From: Lentinus brumalis
Taxonomy: Eukaryota; Basidiomycota; Agaricomycetes; Polyporales; Polyporaceae
Direction: 5' to 3'
NCBI GenBank assembly: GCA_001792895.1
Contig: MARA01000006.1
Location: 1,302,001-1,366,000, forward strand
Length of the DNA: 64,000 bases
Shown here: positions 1 to 12,503 of the stretch, piece after piece
Numbering within the stretch: position 1 is the first letter of the stretch
Layout of the letters: every line of letters begins with the position of its first letter
Notes under the pieces: generated by a model
Told to the model about the DNA's origin: nothing
The model's database searches: none
The model's input: only the letters and a program-made list of their open reading frames with translations
Translations under genes and position numbers: made by a program

Positions 1-3000
1 AGCGGACCGTCGACCACGGATTGGAGGCGTCAACGTCTCCTCCAGATAGGCAATCCAAGTGCCAGCACGTCGTCGGAGACAGCTGCAGAAGAGACGTCTT
101 CCCTGCGCCCCCATCCCCAGCTACGCTCAACCTCATATGGCACCCTTCCTGCCTCGACACGTACCAGCGGTGGCAAGCAGAGGCAGCCCTTCCGTGCGCG
201 GCACGCACTAGGTGCGCTCCCTAGCATCCTCATTCCCAAAGGCCGCTACACGAACCCGCCCACGCCAAGTGTCGACTCCCCCCGATCCCTGCGGACCAGC
301 CGATTCTTCGCCACTCAGCGCCCTATCTCCGCGTATGACAAGCCTGTCCTGGACAGTGACAACGCAGAGGCAGAAGGTGGCGTCAATACAAACGGAGTCC
401 GTGTCTGGTACTCGTCCTTCACCTCGATCGACTGGTTGCACGACGCGATCAAGGACTCGGCGCGTCTGAGCGCACTCCGGAGGCGCAAGTCGCGGCGCGG
501 TCGCCTGCGGAGACACTTGGACAGGGCCGTTGGCTGGATCGCCGTCACCATCGTCGGTGTACTGACTGCGTTCATCGCGTTCGCGATCGTGCGCAGCGAA
601 CAGTGGCTCTTCGACATCAAGGAGGGCTACTGCACCCAAGGGATCCTCAAGGCGAAGCGCTTCTGTTGTCCTGTCCAGGACGACGAGCTCCTCCGACGTG
701 CCCCTGCATTCCTGACCCTTGGGGTAGAGGCAGAATGTCCGGCATGGCGGACATGGGGCGAGTACTTCACGCCAATGGCCGACCGCGCAGACTGGCTGCA
801 TGTCGAGGCCATAGAGTATGCGGCATACACTATCATAGCGGTGCGAGCTTTCCCATATTCATGTGTGGCCGCGGCTGATCATCCTCTCAGATATCCCTCG
901 CTGTCGTGTCGGCGCTTCTCACGATCCACTTGACGGCTTCGACTTCCTTTGTCACCCGCAAAGACTCTGGTGTGCTCTCATCTACGTTTGCCGGCGGTGA
1001 CGACACCAAGGCAGTCGCAGATCCTCCCCCTCAAGCGCGCAAAGTCTTGTACTACGTATGTTCGCTGTGTGACGTATACAAACAACAAACAATTGTTCTT
1101 GACCGCGTACATCACAGGCTGCTGGTAGTGGAATCCCGGAAATCAAGACAATCTTGTCAGGTATGTGCACCTCGACCATGGGAAGGATCGCACTTACCGT
1201 GGCATTCAGGCTTCGTGATCCATGGCTACCTTGGCGGAAGGACATTGTTCACCAAGTCGGTTGGACTGGCGCTGTCCGTCGCATCCGGGCTCTCACTCGG
1301 TATGAGCCAGCTGTGCGCCTCTGCATAGTGGAGCTAAAACTTCGGTCTGTGCAGGCAAGGAGGGACCGTTCGTGCACATCGCCTCTTGCGTGGGCAACAT
1401 AGTCAGTCGGTTCTTCAGCAAATACGAGACAAACGAAGGTGCGCATTCGGTGTAGTCACGATCGATCGTGGCGTTGACTTGCTTCAAGGCAAGCGGCGCG
1501 GTATCTTGAGTGCTGCTTGCGCTGCTGGCGTGGCCGTGGCCTTCGGTGCTCCGATCGGCGGTGTCTTGTTCAGCCTGGAGGAGGTCTCGTACTTCTTCCC
1601 CGCGAAGGTGATGTGGAGGAGGTAAGTCCATCACGCTCGCATTTGAACCCAGTTCTGACGATCTCGTTCGCAGCTTCTTCTGTGCTATGGTAGCTGCCGT
1701 GACGTTGAAGCTCCTGGATCCCTTCGGAAGTGGCAAGCTGGTGCTGTTCCAAGTGACCTATGACAAGGATTGGCATGCGTACGAGATGTTCCCGTTCCTC
1801 ATTCTGGGCGTGCTCGGTGTGAGTAGTCTCAACCTGCGAGTGCCTCGATTGCGTAACTGACCGTCCCCCAGGGTGTGTACGGCGCATACTTCTCCAAGCT
1901 GAACTATCGCTGGAGCCGTCATGTACGCAACGCCACATGGCTCAAGAGTTATCCTGTGACCGAAGTCATCCTGGTCAGTTATCCACGCCCAGCGGAGATT
2001 GACTCCTACTCACTGCGACTATAGGTTACCCTTGTAACTGCGATCTTCAGTTTCTTGAACCCCTACACCCGCATGGGCGGAACTGAGCTTGTCTACAATC
2101 TCTTTGCAGAGTGTCGTGACGGTAGCAGGAACACGCATTCTGGCTTATGCGTGCTCGATCCTCCGACGCAAGCCATGCCGGTTATTAGCGCCATCTTCAT
2201 CGCAATGATCGTGAAAGGCACCCTCACTATCATCACCTTCGGCATCAAGGTACCAGCAGGTATCTTCATCCCGACACTTGGAGGTACGTCACACATGCGT
2301 CCGTCAAGGCAGTCTTATCTCACAACGTGTTGCAGTTGGCGCGTGCGCGGGGCGCATCGTTGGTATCCTGATCCAATGGCTGCAGTTCTCCTATCCTCAG
2401 AGCGCCGCCTTCGCCGTATGCAAGGGTGACCTGAACTGCGTAGTTCCTGGTCTGTATGCCATGGTCGGCGCCGCTGCCACGCTATCCGGTGTTACTGTAT
2501 GTGCCTTCAGCTTCGCATACACTTCAAATCATTGCATTGACTCAGTGACCATCAGCGTACCACTGTCTCACTCGCCGTTATCATGTTCGAGCTGACGGAC
2601 ACGCTGACATATGCCGCTCCGGTCATGCTGTCCGTCCTTGTTGCGAAGACCGTCGCCGATGCGCTGGAACCGAAGGGCATCTACGACCTCGTTATCGAGC
2701 TTTCGCAGCTGCCGTACCTCGACGCCAAGCATGACTACATCTGGGGTTCACACCAGATGAGCGATGTCGTAGGTCCTGGATCTCTCCCTGGGTATGCGCA
2801 TGCTTAAGCTCCCTCCGCAGACCGACCGCGACGTAGAGGTCATCCGGGTCGACCGCACGAACACCGTCAAGAGTCTGCGAGACAAGCTACAACAGCTGGT
2901 CGACTCTGGCAACTCGGACAGTGGCTTCCCGATCCTGAGGCCCGACGATGAAGGCTTGCGCATGGTCGGCTACATCGGTGCAAATGAGTTGGAGCACGCT

Positions 3001-3502
3001 CTCAGTGAGTCCTCGCTTCCTACTTTCGGTCTCGGAGGCTCACGCACTTCGCAGGTATTGTCGCGGACGAACCCGACGAGGAGGTCATCTTCCACGCTAC
3101 TACTCCTCAGGGCCATATCGCACATATGACGTCCTCCGTCTCCTCGCTTGTGGAGACCGGCTCGAACTACATCGGTGCGAACCCTTATGACTTCAGCTGC
3201 TACATGGATCAGGTTCGTCCCCGCTTCTGTCGCGAGGTTCAGACGAGGTGACGGGAATCTCCGCTAGGCCCCGCTCACGGTCCAAGACAATTCTCCCTCG
3301 AGCTGGTACAACAGTTCTTCACGAAGCTTGGGGCCAGATACGTCGTCGTCACTGACACCGACGGACATTGTGAGTCGTAGCCTTTGCGGTCTTCCAACAT
3401 CGTACACTGACCAACGCTGCGCGCCGGACCTTAGACGAAGGCGTCATCGACAAGAAGACCTGGCTTGCGTTCCTGGACGAACTTGAACACAAGTCCAGTT
3501 GA
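1..3502 (+). CDS. ClC-family chloride channel / H+-Cl- antiporter (5' end outside window)
   Basis: The reading frame is open from base 1, so the start codon lies upstream. It encodes an intracellular-membrane type ClC protein resembling Gef1/CLC-3. Clear family signatures occur in order: the fungal pre-TM motif [16 protein letters not shown] (about 598-630), the selectivity-filter motif [13 protein letters not shown] (after the splice near 1116), GKEGPFVHI with the gating glutamate (about 1352-1385), GIFIPTLG (about 2260-2281), and two C-terminal CBS-type regions (about 2750-3480). Short introns interrupt it; for example 841-890 joins IIA to ISLAVV in frame. The C-terminus ends ELEHKSS followed by TGA at 3500-3502. 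The gating glutamate suggests an exchanger rather than a pure channel, which is inference from the family. In yeast-like fungi such proteins act in Golgi/endosomal ion homeostasis. Confidence 0.93.
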
Positions 3503-5233
3503 TCTGATCTGTTGCTGCTGCAGATTTATCGACGCTATATCTACCTATTCTTGGTTATTGCTATCCTAACTCATGACAGTGTAACGTTGGACCTGAACTG
3601 AACATGTAGAACCGGTCTCATGTATTCGCAGCGATACCCAGCATCCACAATCTATCTTCCGCATTCACGTTTCATGCGAACCAGCGGCTGCAGTAAATGA
3701 TCAAGGTCTCGACTGTCTGGTCCAACGCGGGCCAGACGTTTCCTTTCTGAGGGTACACGGACACAAGGTTTGCTGCGGCACGTACCTTATAAGAGACACG
3801 GTGAGCACGTTGCTTCGCCTGCTCCTGAACACATCCCTCCGTTGAACTGTTTCGCGCGGTCATACTAGGAATGTGTTAGGTCCTCCCTCTCGCTGCAGCG
3901 GCTATGCGACAGACTGCTTGCACACGCACACTTGGGTGCCTACCCGGAGACTCATCGTGAAATGACGAGGGCGTGCCAGTGTCGTTACGGGACCCAGCCC
4001 CGGCATCGCGGCGCACAACAGCTCAGCTGGTAGCCAGTCACCCTATCGCTCGACCACAAAGCAAAGTGTACTTTTTACAGACGCCACGGACAAGGAACAG
4101 CGTCCCCTTCGCGCCCGTGCAGATCGTCGACGCGCTCCTCGTCAGCGCGTTGGGACATCTGCACATCACTCACGAAGTGCTGCGGCACGCCGGAGCTCAG
4201 GTGCCTTTGCCGACTGTTTCTCCCTCCGGAGCGTTCTGCCGCGATCGCGCTGGTCCCGTGGTGCACCACGGCGGCGCACGACTATTTATCCTCAAGCGTC
4301 GTGCGTCGTGCGTGTCGTATCGACAGGGTCAACCGGGGCCGTGCCAGCCGTTCTCGGGGGGGGGCACTCCGTTTGCTTTGGTGCGGGGCGCTTTGGCGTG
4401 CTTAGGTGACCTTCGCCCGTACGGCTGGTCGCACAGGGCCCCGCGTACGGGCGAAGGGGGAGACTTCTTGGAATGCCGAGTACGCGGGGTGGCTGTTGCG
4501 AGGCCGACTGGATCTTGGCCGTGCTGCTGCGCAATTTTTGGAACCACATCCCGTGCCCCTTCGGGGGCTTCTATACTGGTGTACACGGTCACTCTGCCTA
4601 CAAATTAAATCTGGGCGGTGATGGCAGCAAGCCTGCAAGAAACACGCTGACGATAATCCCACAGGGCACTACTGATGGAAAGGCCGAAGTTCAAACAGCT
4701 GGAGGTCAGTGATGTTGTGTCTCAAGCTGCTTCACCAAACCCTGCAGATACTTACATATCAGCAAGCATTCGAACGATGCCCGCGAGGACAGTCCATACC
4801 TTGCAGTGGCCGGGTAGTCCGACGGAAGTGCGTAGTGCGGCCGAGGAGCTCGAAACATACGATGCCGTTGAGTATACGCATGTCATGACGGCCGCCGTAG
4901 AATTTCACGTTAGCACTTTTGTCGCGGAGTATAATCGCCTGCCAGTCCCCCAGAGATGTTGTCCGCAGTGGTTGAAGCTCATGACCCACATCCCCTGATG
5001 ATTGCGCATGTGCCGTCCCTTCTTGATCCCGGTGACTTCCTCTCGAATCGCTGTGTTAAACACATATTATGTCTTGACTGCAGTTGACAAGTCAATTCAG
5101 TCCTTGCGAGCTGGCCACCGAGATACTGCACAACGACAAGCGACGCAGGGTGAGTGATTGCAAGTGCTTGTGTATTGTCGCCCTTATTACGCCGCAAGAT
5201 CCTAACATATACCATGCCCGCAAGTCAGCCCTC
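3503..5233. other. intergenic stretch, no recognisable gene
   Basis: These 1.7 kb hold the 3' side of the ClC gene and otherwise only short ORFs on both strands with no family I recognise. A plus-strand frame at 3973-4608 and a minus-strand frame at 4759-4989 are open but show no motif, no convincing splice structure and no conserved-looking domain. The only distinct structure is the inverted repeat listed separately at 4410-4457. Confidence 0.6.
4410..4457. repeat. 14-bp perfect inverted repeat (potential hairpin)
   Basis: The arm ccttcgcccgtacg (4410-4423) is exactly complementary to cgtacgggcgaagg (4444-4457), separated by 20 nt. The arms are GC-rich, so the hairpin would be stable in RNA or single-stranded DNA. 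It sits in a gene-free interval. It could be a small remnant of a terminal inverted repeat, a structured RNA element or chance; no flanking target-site duplication was evident. Confidence 0.8.
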
Positions 5234-7604
5234 TCAAACATCCGCCAGAATCCGTACCAAGACCTCCTTCACGCTCTTCCGCTCCCATCCCAGTTTGACA
5301 CCCGCTGCAACTTCCGCCCCCGTACGGCTCTCATATGGGACAGCAGGCCACATTACGCTCCCCAATATTTCGTCATCCGGCCCATCGCGCGCCCTCAGTC
5401 GATGCGACACCACGCGGGGAAAGATCCTCGCCACGTCCTCCTCAGACACGTCCCATACCTCCGGCCACGCCTTCCTGATAGCCGCGTCCAGTGCCTCTGC
5501 AGGAGACAGCCCCAACTCTGAGCCGTCGAGATAATCCCCGACTCCGCCCGAGAATGAGCGATAGCCATCCTCGTTGTCGACGCGGAGTCGCACTCCAGGT
5601 GGTGCAGAATCCTCCGAGCCGACGGCCTTCCCGTACCCGTTTGTCCGCTCCAGACTGTCCGCGCTCCGCCATCCCATCGAGTCTCCGTCGCCCCAGCTGC
5701 CACTGAAACTCTCTGCTGTCGTCTCGCGATCTCCCGTCCGTGCTTCGTGAAGCACCAGCTCTGCCCCGATCGTATCACCGTTGAGCACCCGGAATGCACG
5801 AGTCAGAGCTTCTGCATCCGTATGTGCGTGCATCGTCAGCAACGTCCCGTCCAGAGCCGGATGATGGCGTGTAGCGGAGAACAAGTCGAGCAGGTACATA
5901 TCCAGCGATGGGTGCAAGGCCGCATACGGTGGGATGCGCTGCTCGTGCGATGCGGTGACGGGAAACTGGGTAGTCGCGTGCACGGAAGGATAGAAGATTG
6001 GTGCTGCGGTGGGCTGGGGGCGTGCTAGGGTGCGAAGGTAGGCAAGTTCGGACGCGGATAGCGTCGGCGGTGCTTGCGGTGTGGGCGCCGGCAACGGGGT
6101 CGTCCGACGGACTGGTGAGTGGTGGACTGGGCCCTGGGACGCAAAATAGGGATGTCCCGTATGCGGCAGAGCGAGTGGCGAGGTCATGGGCGTCCCTCGC
6201 GGTGATGGCGAGTGGGATGCGCGGTACGCGAGATATCCCTGTCGCAAGGCGGGTTGTAGCGAGACGTCCGCGCTCATGGAGAACTTGTCAACCTATACCA
6301 CCCAATGTTTAGTCGGAGGTCATCGCACAAAGATGGTGACACGAGAAGTTCGTACCAGGCCGTTCAATATCGCAGGCCGTTCATGTGGGTCCAGTTTGCA
6401 CACATAGACCATCATGAAGCCTTCGGGCAGATTCCATACCCCGTCCTCCATATCAGGATCCCTGCCTGAAGAGCCCGCGCCGTCATCATCAAATCCATCG
6501 AATACGACCCTCCTCTCGGTGAGAACGCGCATGAGCGCTCGCTGAGCCGGTGTCGTGGTGTGCTCCAGCCCAGACACGACCACTGCCTTCGGTAAAGCGG
6601 ACGCCGTCTCACCCGACTCGTTCGTCCGCTCACCAGGGGCAGCGCTCTGCTGCGCGCGGATGGTATTGAGTGAGGACGGGGTCGGCTGCACTGAATCCTC
6701 TGCTTCCTCTCCCGGATGCGTGAAGAGTGAGGATAGAGGGAGAGGGTCCGTCCGCAGCCTGTTCGCGCTCGGGCGGCCCCTCGATGCTCGAGACCGGATG
6801 GTGGAGGCAGGAGTATGACCCGCCAGCAGTGGACGTCGAGACGAGGCCATCGACGATCCATCGAAGTAATGGTCATCATCTTCGCCGTCGATGCTCGGCG
6901 TAGGAAATGACGCAGAGCGTCGCGGCGCGTGTCCGACGATACTTCGCGGGCTCTTGGGCGGCCCGGCGAGGGGGATGTGTCCCGAGCGAGGCGTGGCATC
7001 GACGCTTGCACCAGAGCGTGGCCGAGGAGTACCACTCCTGTTGGAAGGAAAAGAGGTGTGGGGGACGCGTCGGAAGAATAGGGAACGCAGGAATACATCT
7101 GGGTGGTCGACTTGTGTAGAGACAGAGGGAGTTGGTCTCTGCACCGTTGGTCGCAGATATGTGGGGAGGGCATGTGTCTTCTGTGCTACCTTATGCTTGT
7201 GAGTAGATACCCGAGAATGTGCTGTAAGGTCTGTAATGTGTGTGCTCAGTGGACCGTCTCGCTCTCGCCCCTTCATGACCGCGCGGCGCGTGGGTCTAGC
7301 TGCCACATGGTCTGGGGATTAGATGAGAACTCACAAGCGCGGCCAAGTTGACAACCAGTCCGACATCCTCCTCCTTCGTCCTCAGGACGAGATGTAACCC
7401 TGAGCCGACGAGACGATCGGATTTGGCAGATCCCGAGGGCAAACGTGGTTGAGCGATGAGGCAAAGAAGCAGGCTCTGCAGGATTACCGGGTCAATAGGT
7501 AGATCAGGATGGGCCGCTTGTGCTCGAGCTATAAGACCAGAGAGGTATGATGGTGTTCCGGGGGGTGCATGATGGCTTGAACCAGGCGAAGCTGCTGTCT
7601 GCAT
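5234..7604 (-). CDS. MoxR/Mg-chelatase-related fungal AAA-like protein
   Basis: A minus-strand multi-exon gene. The first exon (7604-7335) begins MQTAASPGSS and contains LRTKEEDVGLVVNLAAL, resembling the N-terminal part of fungal ChlI/MoxR-like proteins. A middle exon has a Ser/Pro-rich stretch, then KAVVVSGLEH and a block around RALMRVLTERRVVFDG and WNLPEGFMMVYVCKLD, which matches the Walker-B and following AAA region by recollection. A clean 63-nt intron (6355-6293) joins LNGL to VDKFSMSADV. The C-terminal exon includes PALDGTLLTMHAH and AWPEVWDVSEEDVARIFPRVVSHRLR, and ends ILADV at 5234. The splice structure between 7334 and about 7120 is not resolved. I see no Walker A (GxxxxGK[ST]), so ATPase activity is doubtful. 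Function unknown; family assignment is from memory. Confidence 0.65.
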
Positions 7605-8036
7605 CGAGTCAACCGTAGATTAATCGCACAACTTGAATCCGACTCGAGTCTTCTGGTCCAGATCTCACCCAGAGCGCGTGTGATGGTTGAGGCTTTCCTA
7701 CCGCATAAGCATAGTGTATTGAGTAACAGAAAGACAAAGCCAGGAACTTGGAAATGGGTAAGTAGTAGCCGGCGAGCTTGAGGGCGCAATGACCATGACC
7801 ACATCCGTGGTCGGTCTATAGATAAGATAAGATGCAGGTCTATTCGTTGAGATAAGATAAAAAATTCGCGTGAATCAGGGCGATCGAGTGCCACAGGATC
7901 CTGAACTGATTCCTGAGTAGAGACCAAGTGCAGACCCTTTGACCCTTGCACCGACCTTGGAATCGCTGGTGATATTTCACAAAAGCTCGAACTCGACCAA
8001 TTGCCTCGAGACGCACGGAGTTCGTAAGCTCGAGAC
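7605..8036. promoter_or_regulatory. shared divergent promoter region (MoxR-like gene and TSR1)
   Basis: The 432 bases lie between two start codons pointing away from each other, so both promoters must be here. A repeated gataagataaga-type block occurs near 7816-7860. No ORF in it looks coding. Confidence 0.5.
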
Positions 8037-10837
8037 ATGACTGAGACAGGCCATCACCACAGACCCACGCTCAAACAAGTGAGTGAGCCGGTTGACCCGG
8101 ACGTTCGCCAATGCTGAGTCTCCATAGAAAAACAAAGCGTTCAAATCCAAGCATGCGTCCAAGGGTTCTTTGAAAGAGGCTGCGAAAGGTGAGCACACAC
8201 GGTCTGGTCCATACACGATCACTCACACGGATGCACCAGGTCGGACGCACCGCGAGTCTCCAAAGGCGAATGCGGGTTCCCATACTGCAGCCCAGCTACG
8301 TCTCAACCGTCGCAACAACGCGAAGCAAGCACAACTCAAAAAGCGTCAGAGCCTCATCTCAGCCACCCGCATCTTCGGCGGAACGGACGGCGCACCCAGG
8401 ATCGTTGCCGTCGTCCCGCTTACAGAGGATGTCAAGGCACGAGACGTCACTGCCAGACTGGCACAGTCGATTGATGGTACTCTAGAGGAGGATGGTGTGA
8501 GCGGGCTCCAAAAACTCAGGTGCGCAACTTCTCTTGATCCGATTTCTACTTTTTGTTGAGGCTGCGATCGCAGAGCAGACCGTTTCAAGACATCCGTCCA
8601 GTTTATCCCCCTTCAATATCGTCAGATGTACGCCGCACTTGACGCATGCAAAGTTGCGGACTATGTCATCTTCGTCCTCTCGCCGGAAGTCGAAGTCGAC
8701 AAGTGGGGAGACACGCTCCTCCGGACGCTGCAAGCACAGGGTCTTCCTGAAGTCGTGACCGTTGTCTCTTCTGACGAGCCCATGGACGCGAAGGAGAAGC
8801 CCGGAGTTATGAAGTCACTCCTGTCCTTCATCCAGTACTTCGTCCCCAGCCAGTCAAGAATTTTCGACATGCACCATGGTTCGGATACTCTGAACACCAT
8901 GAGGGCGATTTGCGAGGGCAAGCCTACGGACGTCCGGTGGAGGGAAGGCCGGTCTTGGATACTCGGTGAGAAGGTCGAATGGACGGATGGCACCCTTGGT
9001 GTCACTGGCGTCGTGCGTGGGGCCGCGCTCTCTGCCAACCGCCTCATCCACATCCCCAACTTCGGAGACTTCCAAGTGGCGAAGGTGAGTTTTCGCGTTC
9101 CACCGAGCTGTACTGGCATCGCACATTGATACGAACTCCCAGATTGTATCTGCGCCCCTCCCGAGGCCATCCAAGTCTGGACAGACAACTGGGATGGAGG
9201 TGGAGCCCCAGCTGTTAGCGGAGCCAGATGAATCTTCTGCGGACTCGTTGGTCTCAAGCAATGACCCCGACGACATGGCGAACGAGCAGACATGGCCGAC
9301 CGAGGAGGAGATGCAAGGCGCCCCGAATGGACATCCGAACGACGCTATCCCAGATGCGCAGGTCGGCACTACACCCAAGGTCGTGCGGAAGGTGCCTAAG
9401 GGCACGAGTGAGTACCAGGCAGCGTGGATCCTGGACGACGACGAAGAGGACGGTGAGGACGGCGAACACGAGGATGACGAGGGCGGAGAGGTCGAAATGG
9501 AGGAAGCGGAGGAGATGGAGGAGCTCGTCCCCGATGACGCGGAGATGGAGACTGACCTCGGCCGGAGCGTGGCGTTTGAGGACCTTGATGACGCGGAGGA
9601 AGCACGACAGTGAGTGGGTCTGCCTAATCCCGAGTCGCTGGCACGCTGACGTACGTTTGACAGACTTCAGTCGTGGAGAGATCGCAAACGTGAGGAAGAA
9701 GACGACAGTCGTTTCCCTGATGAGATTGACACACCACTCGATGTCCCTGCTCGCACACGATTCCAGAGATACCGTGGTCTGCGTTCCTTCCGGACTAGTC
9801 CTTGGGACCCGTACGAGAATCTTCCCCGTGATTATGCGCGGATATTCCAGTTCGAAGATTTCAAGCGCACGGAGAGAGCAGTGCATCGGCGAGCAGAAGA
9901 GGAGGGCGGCGTTCCAGTAAGCATTCAGTTTCGATGACAATAATACGTGTTGAGCTCACACTTCCCGACCCAGCCTGGAACGCGTGTCACGATCTACCTC
10001 AAAGATGTTCCCAAAGAGGCTGCCCAGATGATCCCGGGCAGGCCTTACACTATCTTCAGCTTGCTCCAACATGAGCACAAGAAGACCGTGCTCAACTTCA
10101 CAGTTCAGCGGAACACCGAGTACGATGGCTCGGTACGGTCGAAGGTATAGTAGCGTTCTTCAGCACAGGCAAGTAGTGCTGATCACTCCTCTCTAGGACC
10201 CTCTCATTCTCTGTGTTGGACCTCGGCGGATGCGTGTCAACCCGATATACAGTCAACATACTCGTGGCGGCGGGAAGGGCGCAAACAACGTGCACAAGTT
10301 CGAACGATACCTCCGCCATGGTGTCACCGATGTTGCGACTATCTACGGGCCCGTCGTATACGGGAAGCAACCTTGCTCCCTCCTCCGTGAGACCGACGAC
10401 CCACAAGGTGAGCCACTGTCATCGTCAATAATCACTCGACCGTCCGGATCCTAATCCTGCAACCAGCACCGGAACTCGTCGCGATGGGCAGTTTCCTTCA
10501 CCCCGACACGAGCCGTGTCATCGCGAAACGGATCGTCCTCACCGGCCATCCGTTCAAGATCCACAAGCGGACGGCGACGATCCGGTACATGTTCTTCAAC
10601 GCTGACGACGTTGCGTACTTCAAGCCCATCCAGCTGCACACCAAGTACGGACGGTCTGGGCACATCAAGGAGTCGCTTGGCACGCATGGGTACTACAAGG
10701 CCCATTTCGACGGGCCTATCAGCCAGATGGATACCGTCTGCATGTCGCTGTACAAGAGGGTATACCCCAGGTGGAGCGAGTTGTGGCAGGAGGGCGGGAG
10801 CAAGCTGAGCCGGGACGACGATGCGATGGAAGAATGA
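8037..10837 (+). CDS. TSR1: ribosome biogenesis protein TSR1
   Basis: Nine exons can be joined in frame: 8037-8078, 8128-8188, 8240-8519, 8574-9084, 9143-9609, 9664-9916, 9974-10144, 10197-10407 and 10467-10837. They sum to 2367 nt, or 788 residues, the usual size for Tsr1. The N-terminus has the family's basic start (HHHRPTLKQ, then [16 protein letters not shown]). The AARP2CN-like region follows ([12 protein letters not shown] to [17 protein letters not shown]), then an acidic stretch (about 9430-9600), and the C-terminal Bms1/Tsr1 domain ([58 protein letters not shown]). Tsr1 is a GTPase-like 40S assembly factor without GTPase activity that acts in late pre-40S maturation. It converges on the kinase-like gene with 83 bp between stop codons. 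Confidence 0.96.
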
Positions 10838-10920
10838 GTACACAGATCTCATTGTCATCGCATAAAAAACCGAGCTTGTACATGGGGGAGGATTATGCAT
10901 ACAGTGTACATGGCGAAGGA

Positions 10921-12240
10921 CTATGCGTAATACACATTCGCCTTGAAAAAGGGAACATAGTGTTTTTCGAAGTCCGGGTGATTGTCCCGCACATACTGCG
11001 CGAAGTTGTCATAATGCTGTTCGCACTGTGCAAACGTATGAAGAAGAAGATGGAGATCACAGGAACGGGCCCATTCATAAGGGTTCCCGAGATTACCCTC
11101 ATCGATCTGGAGGTGGGCAATGTTGCACCAGTCTATGAGTACCGCGTGGTCATGAGTTTCGTCCACGAGTATGTTGTCGCCGTTAACGTCGAGGTGGTGT
11201 ATGTGCCAACTGTGCGCACGCTGTAGCGCAGAGAGCGCAGACGTGAACTGTTCTCAGTCAGACTGGGCCATGGACACGTGAATCAGGGCGTGCACTTACG
11301 ATCTTGACGTAGGGAGCGAAGTCTCTGTACTTCGTGCATTCGGTCGTATCTTGTACTTCATCGGTAAAATGCTGTCCTTCCTGTCCTGCATCGGTCGTAG
11401 TCCGTCCTTCATCAGCCAGGTGGCCCAGATCCTCTTCACGGGTCGACACCTGGTCGTCATCACTGGTGTCGTCGGCGATGGGTGGGTCGATGCAGCGCTG
11501 AATGGATGATGATGATGATGACTCCTGAACGTGCTCCAGAGCGATCACGTAGGCCACTTCATCCCATGGCATCGTTACCTGAACCAGCCGGTCGTCACGG
11601 TCTACTGCATGCCTGCGCAACGTCAACAAGTACATACCTGATGCACGCCGTAGTAGTACGGCATATTGGAGCCCTGAAGGTCTTGGAGCCACTCGTATGC
11701 TCTAACCTCGCAATCGAGCACGTCGCCAGGCAGCGTATACTCAAACTCATGGTGGAGCATGCCTTCGGTTAACTCGGTAGGAGGACGAGGAAGGCGAGAC
11801 GGTATAACAAACTTGAGAACAACTTGCGAGGTGGATGCGCCTGGACTGGAAGGCTGGCATGGTTGCGCAAGCCATACTTCGCTTTCGTACTCTGGACCAG
11901 TCTGAAGCGGCTTGCACAAGATGTACGTCACGTCGACTTCGGTAGGAGGGTGTGGCGCCTTCCGAACTGCATCGGTGGGCATAAGAGGGTCTGTGGAGCG
12001 TGGATGAGACAACGGCTGTCGCGGCGGTGGCAGGCGAAGATTGAGTCGTATTTTGAACCCTTTGTAAAGCGGGGTCCGGAGAGAGTGTGCAGCGCGCAGG
12101 TCCATGAGCGATCGGTACGCCTGAATAGAGATAGGGTCACCGACCCTGAAGGGTCTGACAACAATTTAAGACGCGCGGTCAAGAAAAAAAGTCTGAGGAA
12201 CATACCTGCGATCTGTTTCTCTAAGGAGGGGGGGTATCAT
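10921..12240 (-). CDS. kinase-fold-like protein (divergent fungal protein kinase-like)
   Basis: Four exons join in frame: 12240-12206, 12154-11638, 11578-11300 and 11247-10921. They sum to 1158 nt, or 385 residues. The N-terminal half contains YILCKPLQTGPEYESEVWLA, LKFVIPSR and EVRAYEWLQDLQGSNMPYYYGVHQ, like the glycine-loop/helix-C side of fungal kinase-like proteins. The C-terminal half has a catalytic-loop-like HHLDVNGDNILV (Asp and Asn present) and LIDWCN in place of DFG. An acidic Ser/Asp/Glu-rich insert sits between them in exon 3. The Asp-x4-Asn and IDW pattern suggests an aminoglycoside-phosphotransferase-like or divergent kinase fold; substrate unknown. The first exon encodes only 11 full codons, so the start is the least certain part. 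Confidence 0.7.
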
Positions 12241-12503
12241 CGTCGGTACTTAGTGAGAGTGCAATAGGGGGTGCGCGGTGGTTAAGGACGTATGACGTAA
12301 GCGTTCCTGCCCTCCAGCGCCTCTCCTTACCCCACTTACCAACTACTTACTTCGGATTTCCTGTCCCATACTGCGACTCGCCGCAAGAGTGACAATCTAG
12401 TATCAGACAACGTTTTCATGAACGTGCGAGTTGGAAGAGTCATTCATACTCATGCCTCCGTGGCGCAGGATCTTGGCCAACCACGCGCGTACAGTACCAA
12501 AGA

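Noticed and set aside
3973..4608. 211-codon plus-strand frame in the first intergenic region
   Set aside because: Arg/Pro-rich composition without motif; it spans the inverted repeat and reads like non-coding GC-rich sequence.
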